Positions 53,372 to 63,397 of a DNA stretch of 64,000 bases are shown piece by piece. Below the pieces are notes generated by a model. That model was not told the DNA's origin. It saw only the letters and a program-made list of their open reading frames with translations, and did no database searches. The number at the start of each line of letters is the position of its first letter. Position 1 is the first letter of the stretch. Source of the DNA: FEN-1219 sp963728995. GTDB lineage: Bacteria > Pseudomonadota > Gammaproteobacteria > Steroidobacterales > Rariloculaceae. The position numbers were made by a program, and so were the translations under genes. The stretch is from the NCBI GenBank assembly GCA_963728995.1, contig CAVSMD010000009.1, positions 62,001-126,000 of the forward strand, written 5' to 3'.

Positions 53372-54186
53372 TGACGTTTCTTCACGGGCTCTGGCTCGGC
53401 TTTCGTCGCAGGTGCCGACTCGGCAGTTGCCGGCGTGCTCAGAAGTTCTCCGACGCTCTTTTCCAGCGACCCGAGGTAATCCGCTATGCTCCACGCCATC
53501 TTTTGACCCTGCGCGGTGAGCTCGATTCCGCTGACCAAGTCCGGAGCCGTCTCGAACCGAATCGGGACATCGGCCGCAAAGGTTTCGTTGATCGCGTTGC
53601 GGATCGTCGCGCGTTGGGCCTCGGGCAGATCGAGTGCGCTGCGCACGAGCGCCGGCTCGGAGGTTTTCTTGAGGGCCTCGGCAAACCCTTCCTTCGCACC
53701 GGCGTCCATCGCTCGCAAGCGGCGCGTGAACACCTCGCCAAGACGTTCCTCCAAACCGGTCGTGGCGAGATCCTTCAGTGCCTTGCGCGCGATGGCAAAC
53801 ACCTCCTGCTGAGTCCGGCGGCTGACGGCTTCACTCAGGTTATGGGCCTCGGCTCTCAGCGTCTCCATCCGCTTGGCCGTCAAGGCGGCGGCGGCGGCCC
53901 GCGCTTCATCCAGTAAACGCCGACGTTCCGCGCTCGCCTCATCCGTCGCCCGGCTCAAGAGTGCGGCGCGCTGCTCGTCGAAATCCTGATTCTTGCGCTG
54001 AAACTCGTCGCGCGCCTGTTGAGCTTCGGCCTTCTTCGCCTCCGCGTCCGCGAGCTCCTCTGCGACCCGTTTTTCCCGGGCGTCGATGGCGTCCAGGATC
54101 GGCTTGTAGAGCAAGCGCTTCAGCAACCACACCAGGATCAGGAAGTTCAGCGCCTGTGCAGCGACGGTAAACCAATCGATGAGCAT
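53368..54186 (-). CDS. atpF: N-ATPase b subunit with delta-like C-terminal extension
   Basis: A 272-residue protein. The single N-terminal helix (WFTVAAQALNFLILVWLL) and long charged helix of a b subunit are followed by about 120 residues. That part (ALVRSALDLPEAQRATIRNAINETFAADVPIRFETAPDLV) resembles the delta-subunit C-terminus. No separate atpH gene is present, as is typical for N-ATPases. It is an extended stator subunit. Confidence 0.8.
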   Translation of the reverse strand: MLIDWFTVAAQALNFLILVWLLKRLLYKPILDAIDAREKRVAEELADAEAKKAEAQQARDEFQRKNQDFDEQRAALLSRATDEASAERRRLLDEARAAAAALTAKRMETLRAEAHNLSEAVSRRTQQEVFAIARKALKDLATTGLEERLGEVFTRRLRAMDAGAKEGFAEALKKTSEPALVRSALDLPEAQRATIRNAINETFAADVPIRFETAPDLVSGIELTAQGQKMAWSIADYLGSLEKSVGELLSTPATAESAPATKAEPEPVKKRQ

Positions 54187-54190
54187 CGAT

Positions 54191-54472
54191 TTACTGTCCC
54201 GGCGGTTGGGCGATGACGTGGTTCCAGAACGGATTCGCAAAGATGAGGATCATCGAGACCACGAAACAGTAGATGGCCGTCGACTCGATCATCGCCAGGC
54301 CGACGAACAGGGTTCGCGTGATGGTCGCGGAGGCATCCGGCTGCTGCGCCAGTGAGCTCAACGCGATCGCAACCGCCCTTCCTTCCGCCAGCGCGGGCCC
54401 CATCGTGCCGAAACCGGTGGTGATGCCGGCGATGGCAATGGATGCCACCGCGATCATAGTCATGCTGTCCAT
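54191..54472 (-). CDS. atpE: N-ATPase c subunit with sodium-type ligands
   Basis: A 93-residue hairpin of two hydrophobic helices. The ion-binding residues in helix 2 are E63-S64-T65 and Tyr68 (MIESTAIYCF), with Glu30 (PALAEGRA) in helix 1 where sodium enzymes have Gln. This fits the E-S-T-x-x-Y pattern of sodium-translocating rings such as Ilyobacter tartaricus. Sodium use is therefore likely but is an inference. Confidence 0.85.
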   Translation of the reverse strand: MDSMTMIAVASIAIAGITTGFGTMGPALAEGRAVAIALSSLAQQPDASATITRTLFVGLAMIESTAIYCFVVSMILIFANPFWNHVIAQPPGQ

Positions 54473-54504
54473 ACGCTCTCTCTTGGTTGTCCTACTTCGT
54501 GCCG

Positions 54505-55207
54505 TCAGGGCTTTGCATCGGCCACGGGCTTCCGCTTCGACCTACGGACCCGTGTGGCGGCCGCGATGTAAACCGCCGCCAGAATGCTGAAGATGTAGGC
54601 CTGCACCATGCCAGTGAGCAGTCCCAGCACCGTCATGACGATCGGAAAGATGAAAGGTGTGATGGACAAGAGAATGGCGATGATCATCGCCCCACTCATC
54701 ATGTTGCCGAACAGGCGCACGGCCAGGGCCAGCGTGCGCGAAAGCTCGCTGATGACATTGAACGGCAGCATGAGCACCGTCGGCTTCAAATACGACTTTA
54801 GGTAACCGCCCACACCCTGCTCTTCGATGCCGAACAACGGCACGGCCACGAACACGCTCAGTGCGAGGGCCGCCGTGGTCGAGAGCGACCCCGTCGGCGG
54901 CTGGTAACCGGGAATCACGGTACCAAGCGCCGCGAGTCCCACGAACAGAAACAGCGTGCCCAAGAAAGGTAGATATCGCCGCGGGTCGACTGAGGCCCAC
55001 CTCCTCGATTTGCGTCACGATCCCCATGACGACGATTTCCAGCAGGTTCTGCCAGCGAGCCCGTTCCAAACCGATGGAAAGTCTGCGCGTGACTAGCCGC
55101 GCCCCCACCGCCAGCACGAGCATCAGACCCCACGTGAATACGATGGTGGCGTTGAGCTTGAGAAACCCGTGTTGCCAGAAGATGACCTCGTCGGGGCTAA
55201 GGTGCAT
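54505..55207 (-). CDS. atpB: N-ATPase a subunit, with one frame break
   Basis: Corrected length is about 233 residues. The N-terminal part is LSPDEVIFWQHGFLKLNATIVFTWGLMLVLAVG. The core part is LGTLFLFVGLAALGTVIPGY and LSRTLALAVRLFGNMMSGAMI, which contains the conserved Arg of the ion channel (Arg in LAVRLFGNM). An extra base between about 54985 and 55002 shifts the frame before PRRYLPFLGTLF. It overlaps atpR by 11 bases. Confidence 0.85.
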
Positions 55208-55511
55208 GACCCGGCTCCTTCGCAGGGGAGTCGCCGGGGCCGACCGGCGGGCCGGCGAGCCGCGTCACGATGAAACGCGCGATCGTGAAGCCGAGCAGAC
55301 ACGCGAGCAGCCGGTCCCATCGACCGGCGGCGACAAAGTAGAACCCGGCCATGCTGATGCCGGTTCGGATCACGAGACTGCCTAGAAACCAAAGTGCGGC
55401 GCGTTGCGAGGTGACGCCCTGCCTCACCGTCCACCAGAGCCCGCCGAAGAATATCGCTCCGAGCAAAACGCCGGCGATCCCCGCGAATGTGAGCACCTCA
55501 ACGTCGCCCAT
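55197..55511 (-). CDS. atpR: N-ATPase accessory membrane protein AtpR
   Basis: About 104 residues with two to three hydrophobic segments (VLTFAGIAGVLLGAIFFGGLWWTVRQG, LWFLGSLVIRTGISMAGFYFVAAG, LLACLLGFTIARFIVTRL). An AGGA ribosome-binding site lies 8 bases before the ATG at 55511. The position between atpQ and atpB matches the N-ATPase order. AtpR is proposed to interact with the c-ring through polar membrane residues; here an Arg is present in the second helix. Confidence 0.75.
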   Translation of the reverse strand: MGDVEVLTFAGIAGVLLGAIFFGGLWWTVRQGVTSQRAALWFLGSLVIRTGISMAGFYFVAAGRWDRLLACLLGFTIARFIVTRLAGPPVGPGDSPAKEPGHAP

Positions 55512-55842
55512 CGCCGTCATCCTGCGCTTCGCGCATGGCCTCATCCTCCCTGGCCACCCAACGCCAGGCATTCCAACACCCCAAAACCAGGCCGGCGACG
55601 AGCAGCGCCAGGGTCCACGAGCGTCCTCCGGGATAGTGCCGATCGAGCCAGAGGCCAAGCGCTGCGCCGAGCAGCGTCGGCACCACCACGGACCAGCCGA
55701 TCAGCCCCATCATGCCCAAACCAAACCACACTCCGGGCACGGCGTGACGGCGTGCCGCGAGCTTGCGCGCGGCCTTTGCACCGACCTCTCGGCCAAGCGC
55801 CGACTCCGGCTGCGAAGACGGCTTCTCCGGCGGCTCACTCAT
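55498..55842 (-). CDS. atpQ: N-ATPase accessory membrane protein AtpQ (AtpI-like)
   Basis: A 114-residue protein. A charged N-terminus is followed by two hydrophobic helices (VPGVWFGLGMMGLIGWSVVVPTLLGAALGLWLD and WTLALLVAGLVLGCWNAWRWV). The layout is like AtpI, the assembly factor of F-type ATPases. The order atpC-atpQ-atpR is as expected for an N-ATPase cluster. Confidence 0.75.
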   Translation of the reverse strand: MSEPPEKPSSQPESALGREVGAKAARKLAARRHAVPGVWFGLGMMGLIGWSVVVPTLLGAALGLWLDRHYPGGRSWTLALLVAGLVLGCWNAWRWVAREDEAMREAQDDGDGRR

Positions 55843-56224
55843 TCTGGAGCGCCACCATCCGACGGATCAAATCGCTTTCCACTTTGCCGAGCACTGAGCG
55901 GACGTTGCGCTCCCGCTCGTCGAGCTTCAGAAACTGCCGGTCCACCGCTTCGCGCATTGCGTGCAGGTCCGTTCCGGCTATGGCGTTGCGCACGGAGACG
56001 AGCACGTCCACGCCCGTCTTGACGAGCACTCCCTCGTCGACGGCCACGTAAACCTCACCCTCCGCTTCGGTTTCATAGATGAGAATCCCGGGCGTGAGCG
56101 CCGCCACACAATCGAGGCGATGCGGTAGAAGCCCGAACGAGCCCTCGCGCGTCTCTGCGACGATGCGCAACACGCCGGTCTCCTCGGCGAAAATTTTGAA
56201 AGGCAGAAGAACCTTAAGATTCAT
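55835..56224 (-). CDS. atpC: N-ATPase epsilon subunit
   Basis: About 129 residues, starting MNLKVLLPFKIFAEETGVLRIVAETREGSFGLLPHRLDCVAALTPGIL. This is the N-terminal beta domain of epsilon, and it is followed by a helical C-terminus. The ATG overlaps the atpD stop codon (ATGA). An ATG at 56230 is an alternative start. Confidence 0.85.
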   Translation of the reverse strand: MNLKVLLPFKIFAEETGVLRIVAETREGSFGLLPHRLDCVAALTPGILIYETEAEGEVYVAVDEGVLVKTGVDVLVSVRNAIAGTDLHAMREAVDRQFLKLDERERNVRSVLGKVESDLIRRMVALQNE

Positions 56225-57679
56225 GAGCATCGGCGGGGCGCTCGACGGTCGATCGTGGGTTTGCCACCGGGCCGCGCCGCAGCTGCCTTCGCGGATTTTC
56301 CTTTCGCCTGCGCTTCGTCCACCTTCCCGATCATATACAGCGCGCTCTCGGGGTAGTCCTTGAATTCATCGGCCAAGATTCGCTCACAGCCATCCAGCGC
56401 GTCCTCGAGGCTCACGAGCTTGCCTTTAATGCTGCTGAATTGCTCGGTCGTAAAGAATGGCTGAGTGAGAAAACGCTCCAACCGTCGGGCGCGGGCGACC
56501 ACGTTGCGGTCCTCCGGCGCAAGCTGCTCGAGGCCGAGCATGGCGATGATGTCCTTGAGCGTCTGCATATTGCGCGAGCGTGCGCCGGATCTCCTGCGCC
56601 AACGCGTAGTGCCGTGCACCGACGATGCCCGGCGTGGCCATCTTGGAGCTGGATTGCAGCGGGTCGATGGCCGGATAGAGCCCTTCGCTCGCGCGCTTAC
56701 GCGACAGCACGATCGACGCCGAGAGATGCGAGAACGTGTGCACCGCTGCCGGATCGGTGAAATCATCCGCCGGCACGTACACCGCCTGGATGGAAGTAAT
56801 GGCGCCGGCATCGGTATTCGCGATGCGCTCCTCCAACCCCGAAAGCTCCGTGCCCATCGTGGGCTGATAGCCCAGCCGCGACGGCATCTGCCCCATCAAT
56901 CCGGACACTTCCGAGCCGGCCTGAATGAACCGAAAGATGTTGTCGATGAGCAGCAGCACGTCGCGGTGCTGGTCGTCGCGGAAATACTCGGCCATCGTCA
57001 GCGCAGCGTGACCCACGCGAAACCGGCTGCCGGGTGGCTCGTTCATCTGGCCGAAGATCATCACCATGTTCGGCAGAACGCCCGCTTGCTTCATTTCTCT
57101 GTAGAGCTCCTCGCCTTCGCGACAACGTTCGCCGATGCCGCAAAAGATGCTCACGCCCTCTTGCTTCCCGATCATGTTGTGGATCATTTCAGTGAGCAGC
57201 ACCGTCTTGCCCACCCCCGCGCCGCCGAATAGCCCCGCCTTGCCGCCGAGCTCGAGCGGCATGAGCACATCGATGACTTTGATGCCCGTTTCGAAGACCT
57301 CCGATTTCGTGGATCGCCGCCCCAAAGACGGCGGCGCACGATGCACGGAGCGCCACTCCACGTCGGTGAGCGCCGCCCCTCGATCGATGGTGTTGCCGAA
57401 CACGTCGAACATGCGAGAGAGAGTCCCCTTGCCCACCGGCGCCTTCAGGGGCCCGCCGGTGTCCTCGACCGGCATGCCACGGGTCAGCCCTTGCGTAGGC
57501 GTCAGCGCGATGCCGCGCACATGGCGCGCATCGCGTTGGGCCAGCACTTCGATGACGATTTTCTGGTCGCCTCCGGTGCGCAGAATCGAATAGATCGGCG
57601 GCAAATGCCCCTCGAACCGTACATCGATAACGCTGCCACGCACCGAGACTACCGTGCCGCGATTCTCCTTCACGTTCAT
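56221..57679 (-). CDS. atpD: N-ATPase beta (catalytic) subunit, with one frame break
   Basis: Corrected length is about 485 residues. The P-loop GGAGVGKT is at 152-159. Catalytic-region motifs are GERCREGEELYREM and LLLIDNIFRFIQAGSEVSGLMGQMPSRLGYQPTM. The frame changes at about 56560, where removing one C (plus strand) restores QYADLKDIIAMLGLEQL. Its start codon overlaps the phosphoketolase stop codon (ATGA). Confidence 0.9.
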
Positions 57680-60082
57680 CGTTCGGCAGGCGTCTCGTGG
57701 TCCGCCGTGGGCGCTCGACTCCATGTCCAGTTGCGAATCTCCGGCATGTCTTGGCCGTGCTTGTTGATGTATTGCCTGTGCTCGATGAGCTTGTCTTTGA
57801 GCTGCTGCTTCAGATAGATGCCCTTGTCGCCGGTCTGCGGCAGACGATCGATCGTGTCCATCACGAGGTGGAAACGATCCAGATCGTTCAGCACCGTCAT
57901 GTCGAAAGGTGTGGTGATGGTGCCCTCTTCCTTGTAGCCGCGGACATGGATGTTGTCGTGGTTGGTACGACGATAAGTCAGCCGGTGGATTAGCCACGGG
58001 TAAGCGTGGAACGCGAAGATCACCGGTTTGTCCTTCGTGAAGAGCTCGTCGAAATCCGTATCGCTCAACCCATGCGGATGCTCGGTGGGCGGCTGCAGCT
58101 TCATGAGGTCGACGACGTTGACGACGCGGATCTTCAAGGACGGCAGATGCTCGCGCAGGATGGAAACGGCGGCGAGCGTCTCGAGCGTTGGCACGTCGCC
58201 ACAGCAAGCCATGACCACGTCGGGCGCCACGGCCTGATCGTTGCTGGCCCACTGCCAGATGCCGATGCCCTCGGCGCAGTGCTTGACGGCCGCGTCCATC
58301 GTCAGCCACTGCGGCGCCGGGTGCTTGCCGGCCACCACGACGTTGACGTAGTGACGGCTGCGCAGGCAGTGGTCCATGACCGACAGCAGGCAGTTGGCGT
58401 CCGGCGGAAAATAAACGCGCACGACCGACGCCTTCTTGTTCACGACGTGATCGATGAAGCCGGGATCTTGGTGGGTGAAGCCGTTGTGATCCTGGCGCCA
58501 AACGTGCGAGGCCAGCAGATAGTTCAAGGAAGCGATCTTGCGGCGCCACGACAGGTGCGCCGTCACCGTCAGCCACTTGGCGTGCTGATTGAACATCGAA
58601 TCGATGATGTGGATGAACGCCTCATAACAATTGAACAGGCCGTGCCGCCCGGTGAGCAAGTAACCCTCCAGCCAGCCCTCGCATTGGTGCTCGCTGAGCA
58701 TTTCCATCACGCGCCCGGCAGGCGCCAGAAACTCATCGTTCGGCACGGTCGCCGCGTCCCATTGGCGGTCGGTGGCCTCGAAAACGGCTTCCAGACCGTT
58801 CGAGATCGTCTCGTCAGGGCCAAAGATTCGAAAATTTCGCTGCTCGCGGTTCACCTTGGCCACGTCGCGCAAAAAACGTCCGAGCACGTGCGTGTCGCCG
58901 ATACCGCGCACGCCCGGCGAAGCCACGTCGATCCCGTAGTCGCGGAAGTCCGGCATCCTGAGATCGCGCAGCAGCATGCCGCCGTTGGCATGCGGATTCG
59001 CGCCCATCCGCCGGTCGCCCTCGGGCGCAAGGGCGGCCAGTTCCTGCTTCAGGCGGCCGTCGCTCTCGAACAGCTCCTCCGGCCGATAGCTCTTGAGCCA
59101 CTCTTCCAGCAACTCAAGGTGCTCGGGATGGGTCGCCGGATCGGACAACGGCACCTGGTGCGCGCGGAACGTGCCCTCGATCTGCCTACCATCCACCACC
59201 TTGGGGCCGGTCCAACCCTTCGGTGAGTTGAGCACGATCAGCGGCCAGCGGGGACGCGCGAGGTTGCCATTGACGCGCGCGTCCTGCTGGATTCCCTTGA
59301 TGTGCTCGACCGCGGTGTCGAGCGTCGCAGCCATGGCCTCGTGCATGAGCGCGGGCTCGTGACCTTCGACGAAGTACGGAGTCCACCCATAGCCGCGGAG
59401 CAGCTGTTCCAATTCATCGTGCTCGATGCGGGCCAGCACGGTCGGGATTCGCAATCTTGTAGCCGTTGAGATGCAGAATCGGCAGGACTGCGCCGTCGGT
59501 GGCGGGATCGAGGAACTTGTTCGAGTGCCAGGCCGTCGCCAACGGCCCGGTTTCCGCCTCGCCGTCGCCAATGACGCAGGCGACGATCAGACCGGGATTG
59601 TCGAACACCGCCCCGAACGAATGGCTGAGCGAATAGCCGAGCTCGCCGCCCTCGTGGATCGAGCCCGGGCACTCCGGCGATGCGTGGCTCGGGATGCCCC
59701 CGGGAAACGAAAACTGCTTGAAAAGCTTCCGCAGACCGGCCTCGTCCTGACTGATATTGGGATAGATCTCGCTGTACGTGCCTTCGAGATAGGTGTTACC
59801 GACCACGGCCGGACCGCCGTGGCCGGGGCCGGAGACGTAGATCATGTCGAGGTCGTATTTCTTGATGACGCGGTTCAAGTGCACATAGATGAAGTTCTGC
59901 CCGGGCGTCGTGCCCCAGTGGCCGAGCAGCATGTGCTTCACATCCGCGAGCGCCAGCGGCCGCTTCAGCAGCGGGTTGTCTTGAAGATAGATCTGGCCGA
60001 CGGACAGATAGTTGGCGGCACGCCAATAGGCATCCATCTTCTGGAGCAGCGGAGACGTGAGGGTGTCGGTAGCGATGCTCAT
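57676..60082 (-). CDS. xfp: Phosphoketolase (xylulose-5-P/fructose-6-P), with one frame break
   Basis: A ThDP enzyme that cleaves xylulose-5-phosphate or fructose-6-phosphate to acetyl phosphate plus a smaller sugar phosphate. Corrected length is about 801 residues. Recognisable parts are AYWRAANYLSVGQIYLQDNPLLKRPL, GHWGTTPGQNFIYVHLNRVI, VSGPGHGGPAVVGNTYLEGTYSE, VIGDGEAETGPLATAWHSNKFLDP and FHAYPWLIHRLTYRR. One extra C at about 59443 breaks IANPTVLARIEHDEL. It ends overlapping atpD. Confidence 0.9.
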
Positions 60083-60103
60083 GTTAGCTGCCTTCCGTGG
60101 GAA

Positions 60104-61285
60104 TCAGAGTTGCATGAGAACCGAGCGCGCAATCATCAGCTCTTCATCCGTGGGAATGACGCGCACTGCAACGCTGCTCGCGTGCGCCGAAATCACCTCT
60201 GCCCCCGCCAGGTTCTGCCGTTCATCGAGCTGGATGCCGAGGAAGTCCAGTCCTTCACAGATGCGCGCGCGAATAGCGGCCGAGTTCTCGCCGACACCCG
60301 CCGTGAACACGAGGGTGTCCAATCCGCCGAGCGCGGCGGCGTAAGAGCCGATGCACTTTTTCGCCTGATAGCAAAACAACCCGATGGCTTCGGCGGCTCG
60401 CACGTCACTCGCCTCCTGCGCGAGCAAATCCCGCAGGTCGGAGCTTATCTGCGAAACGCCGAGCAGCCCGGACTCGCGGTTTGCCATCTCTTGGAACTGT
60501 GTCGCAGTCATTTGTTCAGTGCGCGCCAGGTAGCCGACCAGTCCCGGGTCCAGTCACCGGAGCGGGTGCTCATGGGCAGGCCCGCGCTCGGTGTAAACCC
60601 CATGCTGGTGTCGATGCTCTTGCCGTCGCGCACGGCGCACATGCTTGCGCCATTGCCGAGGTGAGCGAGGATGACGCGCCCCTTCGAGGCTGCCGGGTCG
60701 CCGACGCGCGCGAGCTCTGCCATGAGATACGCATAGGACAACCCGTGGAACCCGTAGCGCTGCACACCCTTCGCGTCGAGGCGTCGCGGAATCGCCAGCA
60801 GCCGCGCGACACGCGGCATGCTGCGGTGAAACGCCGTGTCGAAACACGCCACCTGAGGCAGCTTCGGATAGCGTTCACGGACCGCTTCGATCATTGCTAT
60901 CTCGCCCGGCAGATGTTCCGGGTCGTACGGGCTCATGCGACGCAGCTCATCGATGAGCGCGAGGGTCACCACTGCCGGCGCGGTGCGCTCCATGCCGTGG
61001 ACGACGCGGTGGCCGACCGCCGCGACGGCGGCGAAACAGCCCTGCGCCTCGAGCCAGTTTACTAGAAACTTCGCTGCCGAGTCGTAGTCGGGGGCCGCGA
61101 CGTTCGATGTAGCCTACTCGACCCTCGGTCGGGCTCATGACCGTCAGCGTGGTGCCGGCGAGACCGACGCGATCCACCTTGCCGTGCAGCGTTCGCGTCA
61201 GCGCTTCATCGACCGCGTACAGCGCGAACTTGATACTCGATGAGCCGCCGTTGATGGCCAGGACACTGTGCCTCGCTGGCTTCAT
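60104..61285 (-). CDS. ackA: Acetate kinase, with two frame breaks
   Basis: It converts acetyl phosphate plus ADP into acetate plus ATP, completing the phosphoketolase route. VLAINGGSSSIKFALY at the N-terminus, VGHRVVHG, CFDTAFHRSMP, YGFHGLSYAYL, ILAHLGNGASMCAV, TSMGFTPSAGLPMSTRSGD and TAGVGENSAAIR are conserved. An extra base near 61105 and a missing base near 60553 (GDLDPGLVGYLAR) change the frame. Because one adds and one removes a base, total length (about 393 aa) is normal. Confidence 0.88.
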
Positions 61286-61447
61286 TTCGCGGCCACCACG
61301 GCGCTCGCCGCCGTCGTCCGTGCCGCCTTACGGCCATCGGGTTGTGCCACTTTCCATCGGCCGCTAAGAGCGCCTCGACTTTGTTTTCCCGCTACCGCCA
61401 CCAGCCTTGTGTAGGCGGCCGTAGTGGCAAATGTCAAGAACTGATGA

Positions 61448-62326
61448 TCACGCTGCGATCTTGGGCGGGGCGGAGATTTCTCGGGCGGCCTCTTGCGTGC
61501 TCGCAAACGCCAGCGCGAGCGTCGTGGACGGGTTCAAGCTATCGACCATTGCGCTCGGGATCAGGATCGTGGCTCCACGTTCCTTCGTGGTCTCGTAGAT
61601 GATATTCATCGCCCGAAGTTGCAGCGCTTCCGGGTGCCCGGCATAGGTGTTTGCGGCTTCGACGAACTTGCCGGCGATCGCCGCTTCGGCGGAGCCGAGG
61701 ATCACTCGGGCCTGCTTCTCGCGCTCGGCCTGGGCCTGGCGCGACATGGCGTCCTGCAACGCCTCGGGGATAGCGACGTCGCGAATTTCCACCGAGCTGA
61801 CCGAGACGCCCCAGGGAGCCGTCTTTCTACCGATCTCGTCTTTCAGGTGCTCGTCTGCTTCTTTGCGGTCGGATAGCAACGCGGCCAACATCGAAGAACC
61901 GATCATCTCGCGCAGTGACGTCTGCGCCACCCGGTCGATCGCCTCGCGATAGTTGGTGATGGCCAGTGCCGCCTTCTCCGCATCCTGCACGTGCCAGAAA
62001 ATGATCGCATCTACATTGACCGGAACCGTGTCTTTGGTAAGCGCCTGCTCTGCGTTGAAGGCGGTCGTCTGGATGCGCTCGTCGATCACCGCCACCACGT
62101 TGTCGATGACGGGAATGATCGCGAACATCCCCGCACCCTTGACGCTGTGCAGCTTCCCCATCCTCAGGATCACGAACTTCTGCCAGACATTGGCCATCTT
62201 CAGCGACATCGCAATGACGGCTGCGGTCGCGAAGAACACCCCGGCGAGATACGGACTTAGCCAATGGCCCGCTGCAACGCCCGCGAAAATGCAGGCGAAG
62301 ACCACGAATGCCGTAATCGGATTCAT
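61448..62326 (-). CDS. Slipin / SPFH-domain (stomatin-like) membrane protein
   Basis: A protein of about 292 residues. Two hydrophobic N-terminal segments are followed by the band-7 (SPFH) domain: VILRMGKLHSVKGAGMFAIIPVIDNVVAVIDERIQTT, then TKDTVPVNVDAIIFWHVQDAEKAALAITNYREAI and VSSVEIRDVAIPEALQDAMSRQAQAEREKQAR. These proteins organise membrane microdomains and often help proteases or transporters. AAGGAG before the ATG at 62326 decides the start. Confidence 0.88.
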   Translation of the reverse strand: MNPITAFVVFACIFAGVAAGHWLSPYLAGVFFATAAVIAMSLKMANVWQKFVILRMGKLHSVKGAGMFAIIPVIDNVVAVIDERIQTTAFNAEQALTKDTVPVNVDAIIFWHVQDAEKAALAITNYREAIDRVAQTSLREMIGSSMLAALLSDRKEADEHLKDEIGRKTAPWGVSVSSVEIRDVAIPEALQDAMSRQAQAEREKQARVILGSAEAAIAGKFVEAANTYAGHPEALQLRAMNIIYETTKERGATILIPSAMVDSLNPSTTLALAFASTQEAAREISAPPKIAA

Positions 62327-62500
62327 GTGCACCGCTCCTTGCTTCAGCGGCAACGTCGAAAGACATCGCCTTTTGACCGCTCTTTCGAACCTTGTGAGTT
62401 CGAGTTATCCGCCCCCCGCCCTGCCACGGTCGGTGCGGTAGCGTACATTCGTGGGCGGATCCGCCGTTGCGGACAGCGCGGACCTCGAGTACACACGCGG

Positions 62501-63307
62501 TTACTTCGCCAGCTGGCCGTTCACGAGACTCGCGGCATCGTACGCAAATACGATCTGCCTGTCGGCCCGCACCAGTTGCTCGTCCTTGTCCGCGTACTCG
62601 AGCCGGCCGAGCAAGTCTCTGATGACGTTTAGACGAGCGATGCGCTTGTGATTGGCTCGCACCACTATCCACGGCGATGCCTGTTTGTGCGAACGCCCCA
62701 ACATCTCGTTGCGCGCCGCGCTATATGACTTCCAGTATTCGAGCGCCCGCTCATCGATCGGGCTGGTCTTCCATCGCTTCAGCGGATCCTTCTTGCGATC
62801 CTCGAGGCGCTTCTTCTGTTCCGCTTTGTCGATGTCGAGGTAATACTTGAGTAGCTTGATGCCAGACCGTACCAGCATGCTCTCGAACTCGTCGACCGAG
62901 GCCACGAACTCCGCGTACTCGGCTTCGGTGCAAAATCCCATGACGCGCTCGACACCGGCGCGGTTGTACCAGCTGCGGTTGAAGAGCACGAGCTCTTGAG
63001 CCGCCGGCAAGTAAGAAACATACCGCTGAAAATACCAAGAGGACCGGTCGCGGTCAGACGGCTTACCGAGGGCGACGACACGCGTCTCTCGTGGACTCAA
63101 GTGCTGCACAATGCGCTTGATCGTGCCGTCCTTGCCGGCGGCATCACGCCCTTCGAAAATGACCACAATCTTGTCATTGCACTGGATGAGGTGCCGCTGC
63201 AGCTTGACCAGCTCGATCTGCAGCTTGCGAAGCCGGCGCTTATAGACCTTCTTTGCGAGCCCGGCCTCGCGTGCGTTGGAGTCTCGCTTCCGTTTCTCCT
63301 TGGTCAT
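62501..63307 (-). CDS. ppk2: Polyphosphate kinase 2 (class I)
   Basis: A 268-residue P-loop enzyme that moves phosphate between polyphosphate and nucleotides. The Walker A is VIFEGRDAAGKDGTIKRI and a lid-like segment is LFNRSWYNRAGVERVMGF. DRDRSSWYFQRYVSYLPA and YLDIDKAEQKKRLEDRKKDPLKRWKTSPID are typical PPK2. It is upstream of the slipin gene on the same strand and adds a polyphosphate-linked ATP/GTP source to this energy block. Confidence 0.92.
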   Translation of the reverse strand: MTKEKRKRDSNAREAGLAKKVYKRRLRKLQIELVKLQRHLIQCNDKIVVIFEGRDAAGKDGTIKRIVQHLSPRETRVVALGKPSDRDRSSWYFQRYVSYLPAAQELVLFNRSWYNRAGVERVMGFCTEAEYAEFVASVDEFESMLVRSGIKLLKYYLDIDKAEQKKRLEDRKKDPLKRWKTSPIDERALEYWKSYSAARNEMLGRSHKQASPWIVVRANHKRIARLNVIRDLLGRLEYADKDEQLVRADRQIVFAYDAASLVNGQLAK

Positions 63308-63397
63308 TGGTTGGTCCGCCTGCGGTGCAAGAGACAGTCCAACGAGAACATGGACGGAACCTGCTCGGTGCGCAACTCTGTCGGGAACGGGTCAGGC

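Noticed and set aside
53368..54186. A missing delta subunit as a sign of a broken ATPase operon
   Set aside because: N-ATPase clusters normally lack a separate delta gene; the extended b subunit supplies a delta-like C-terminus.
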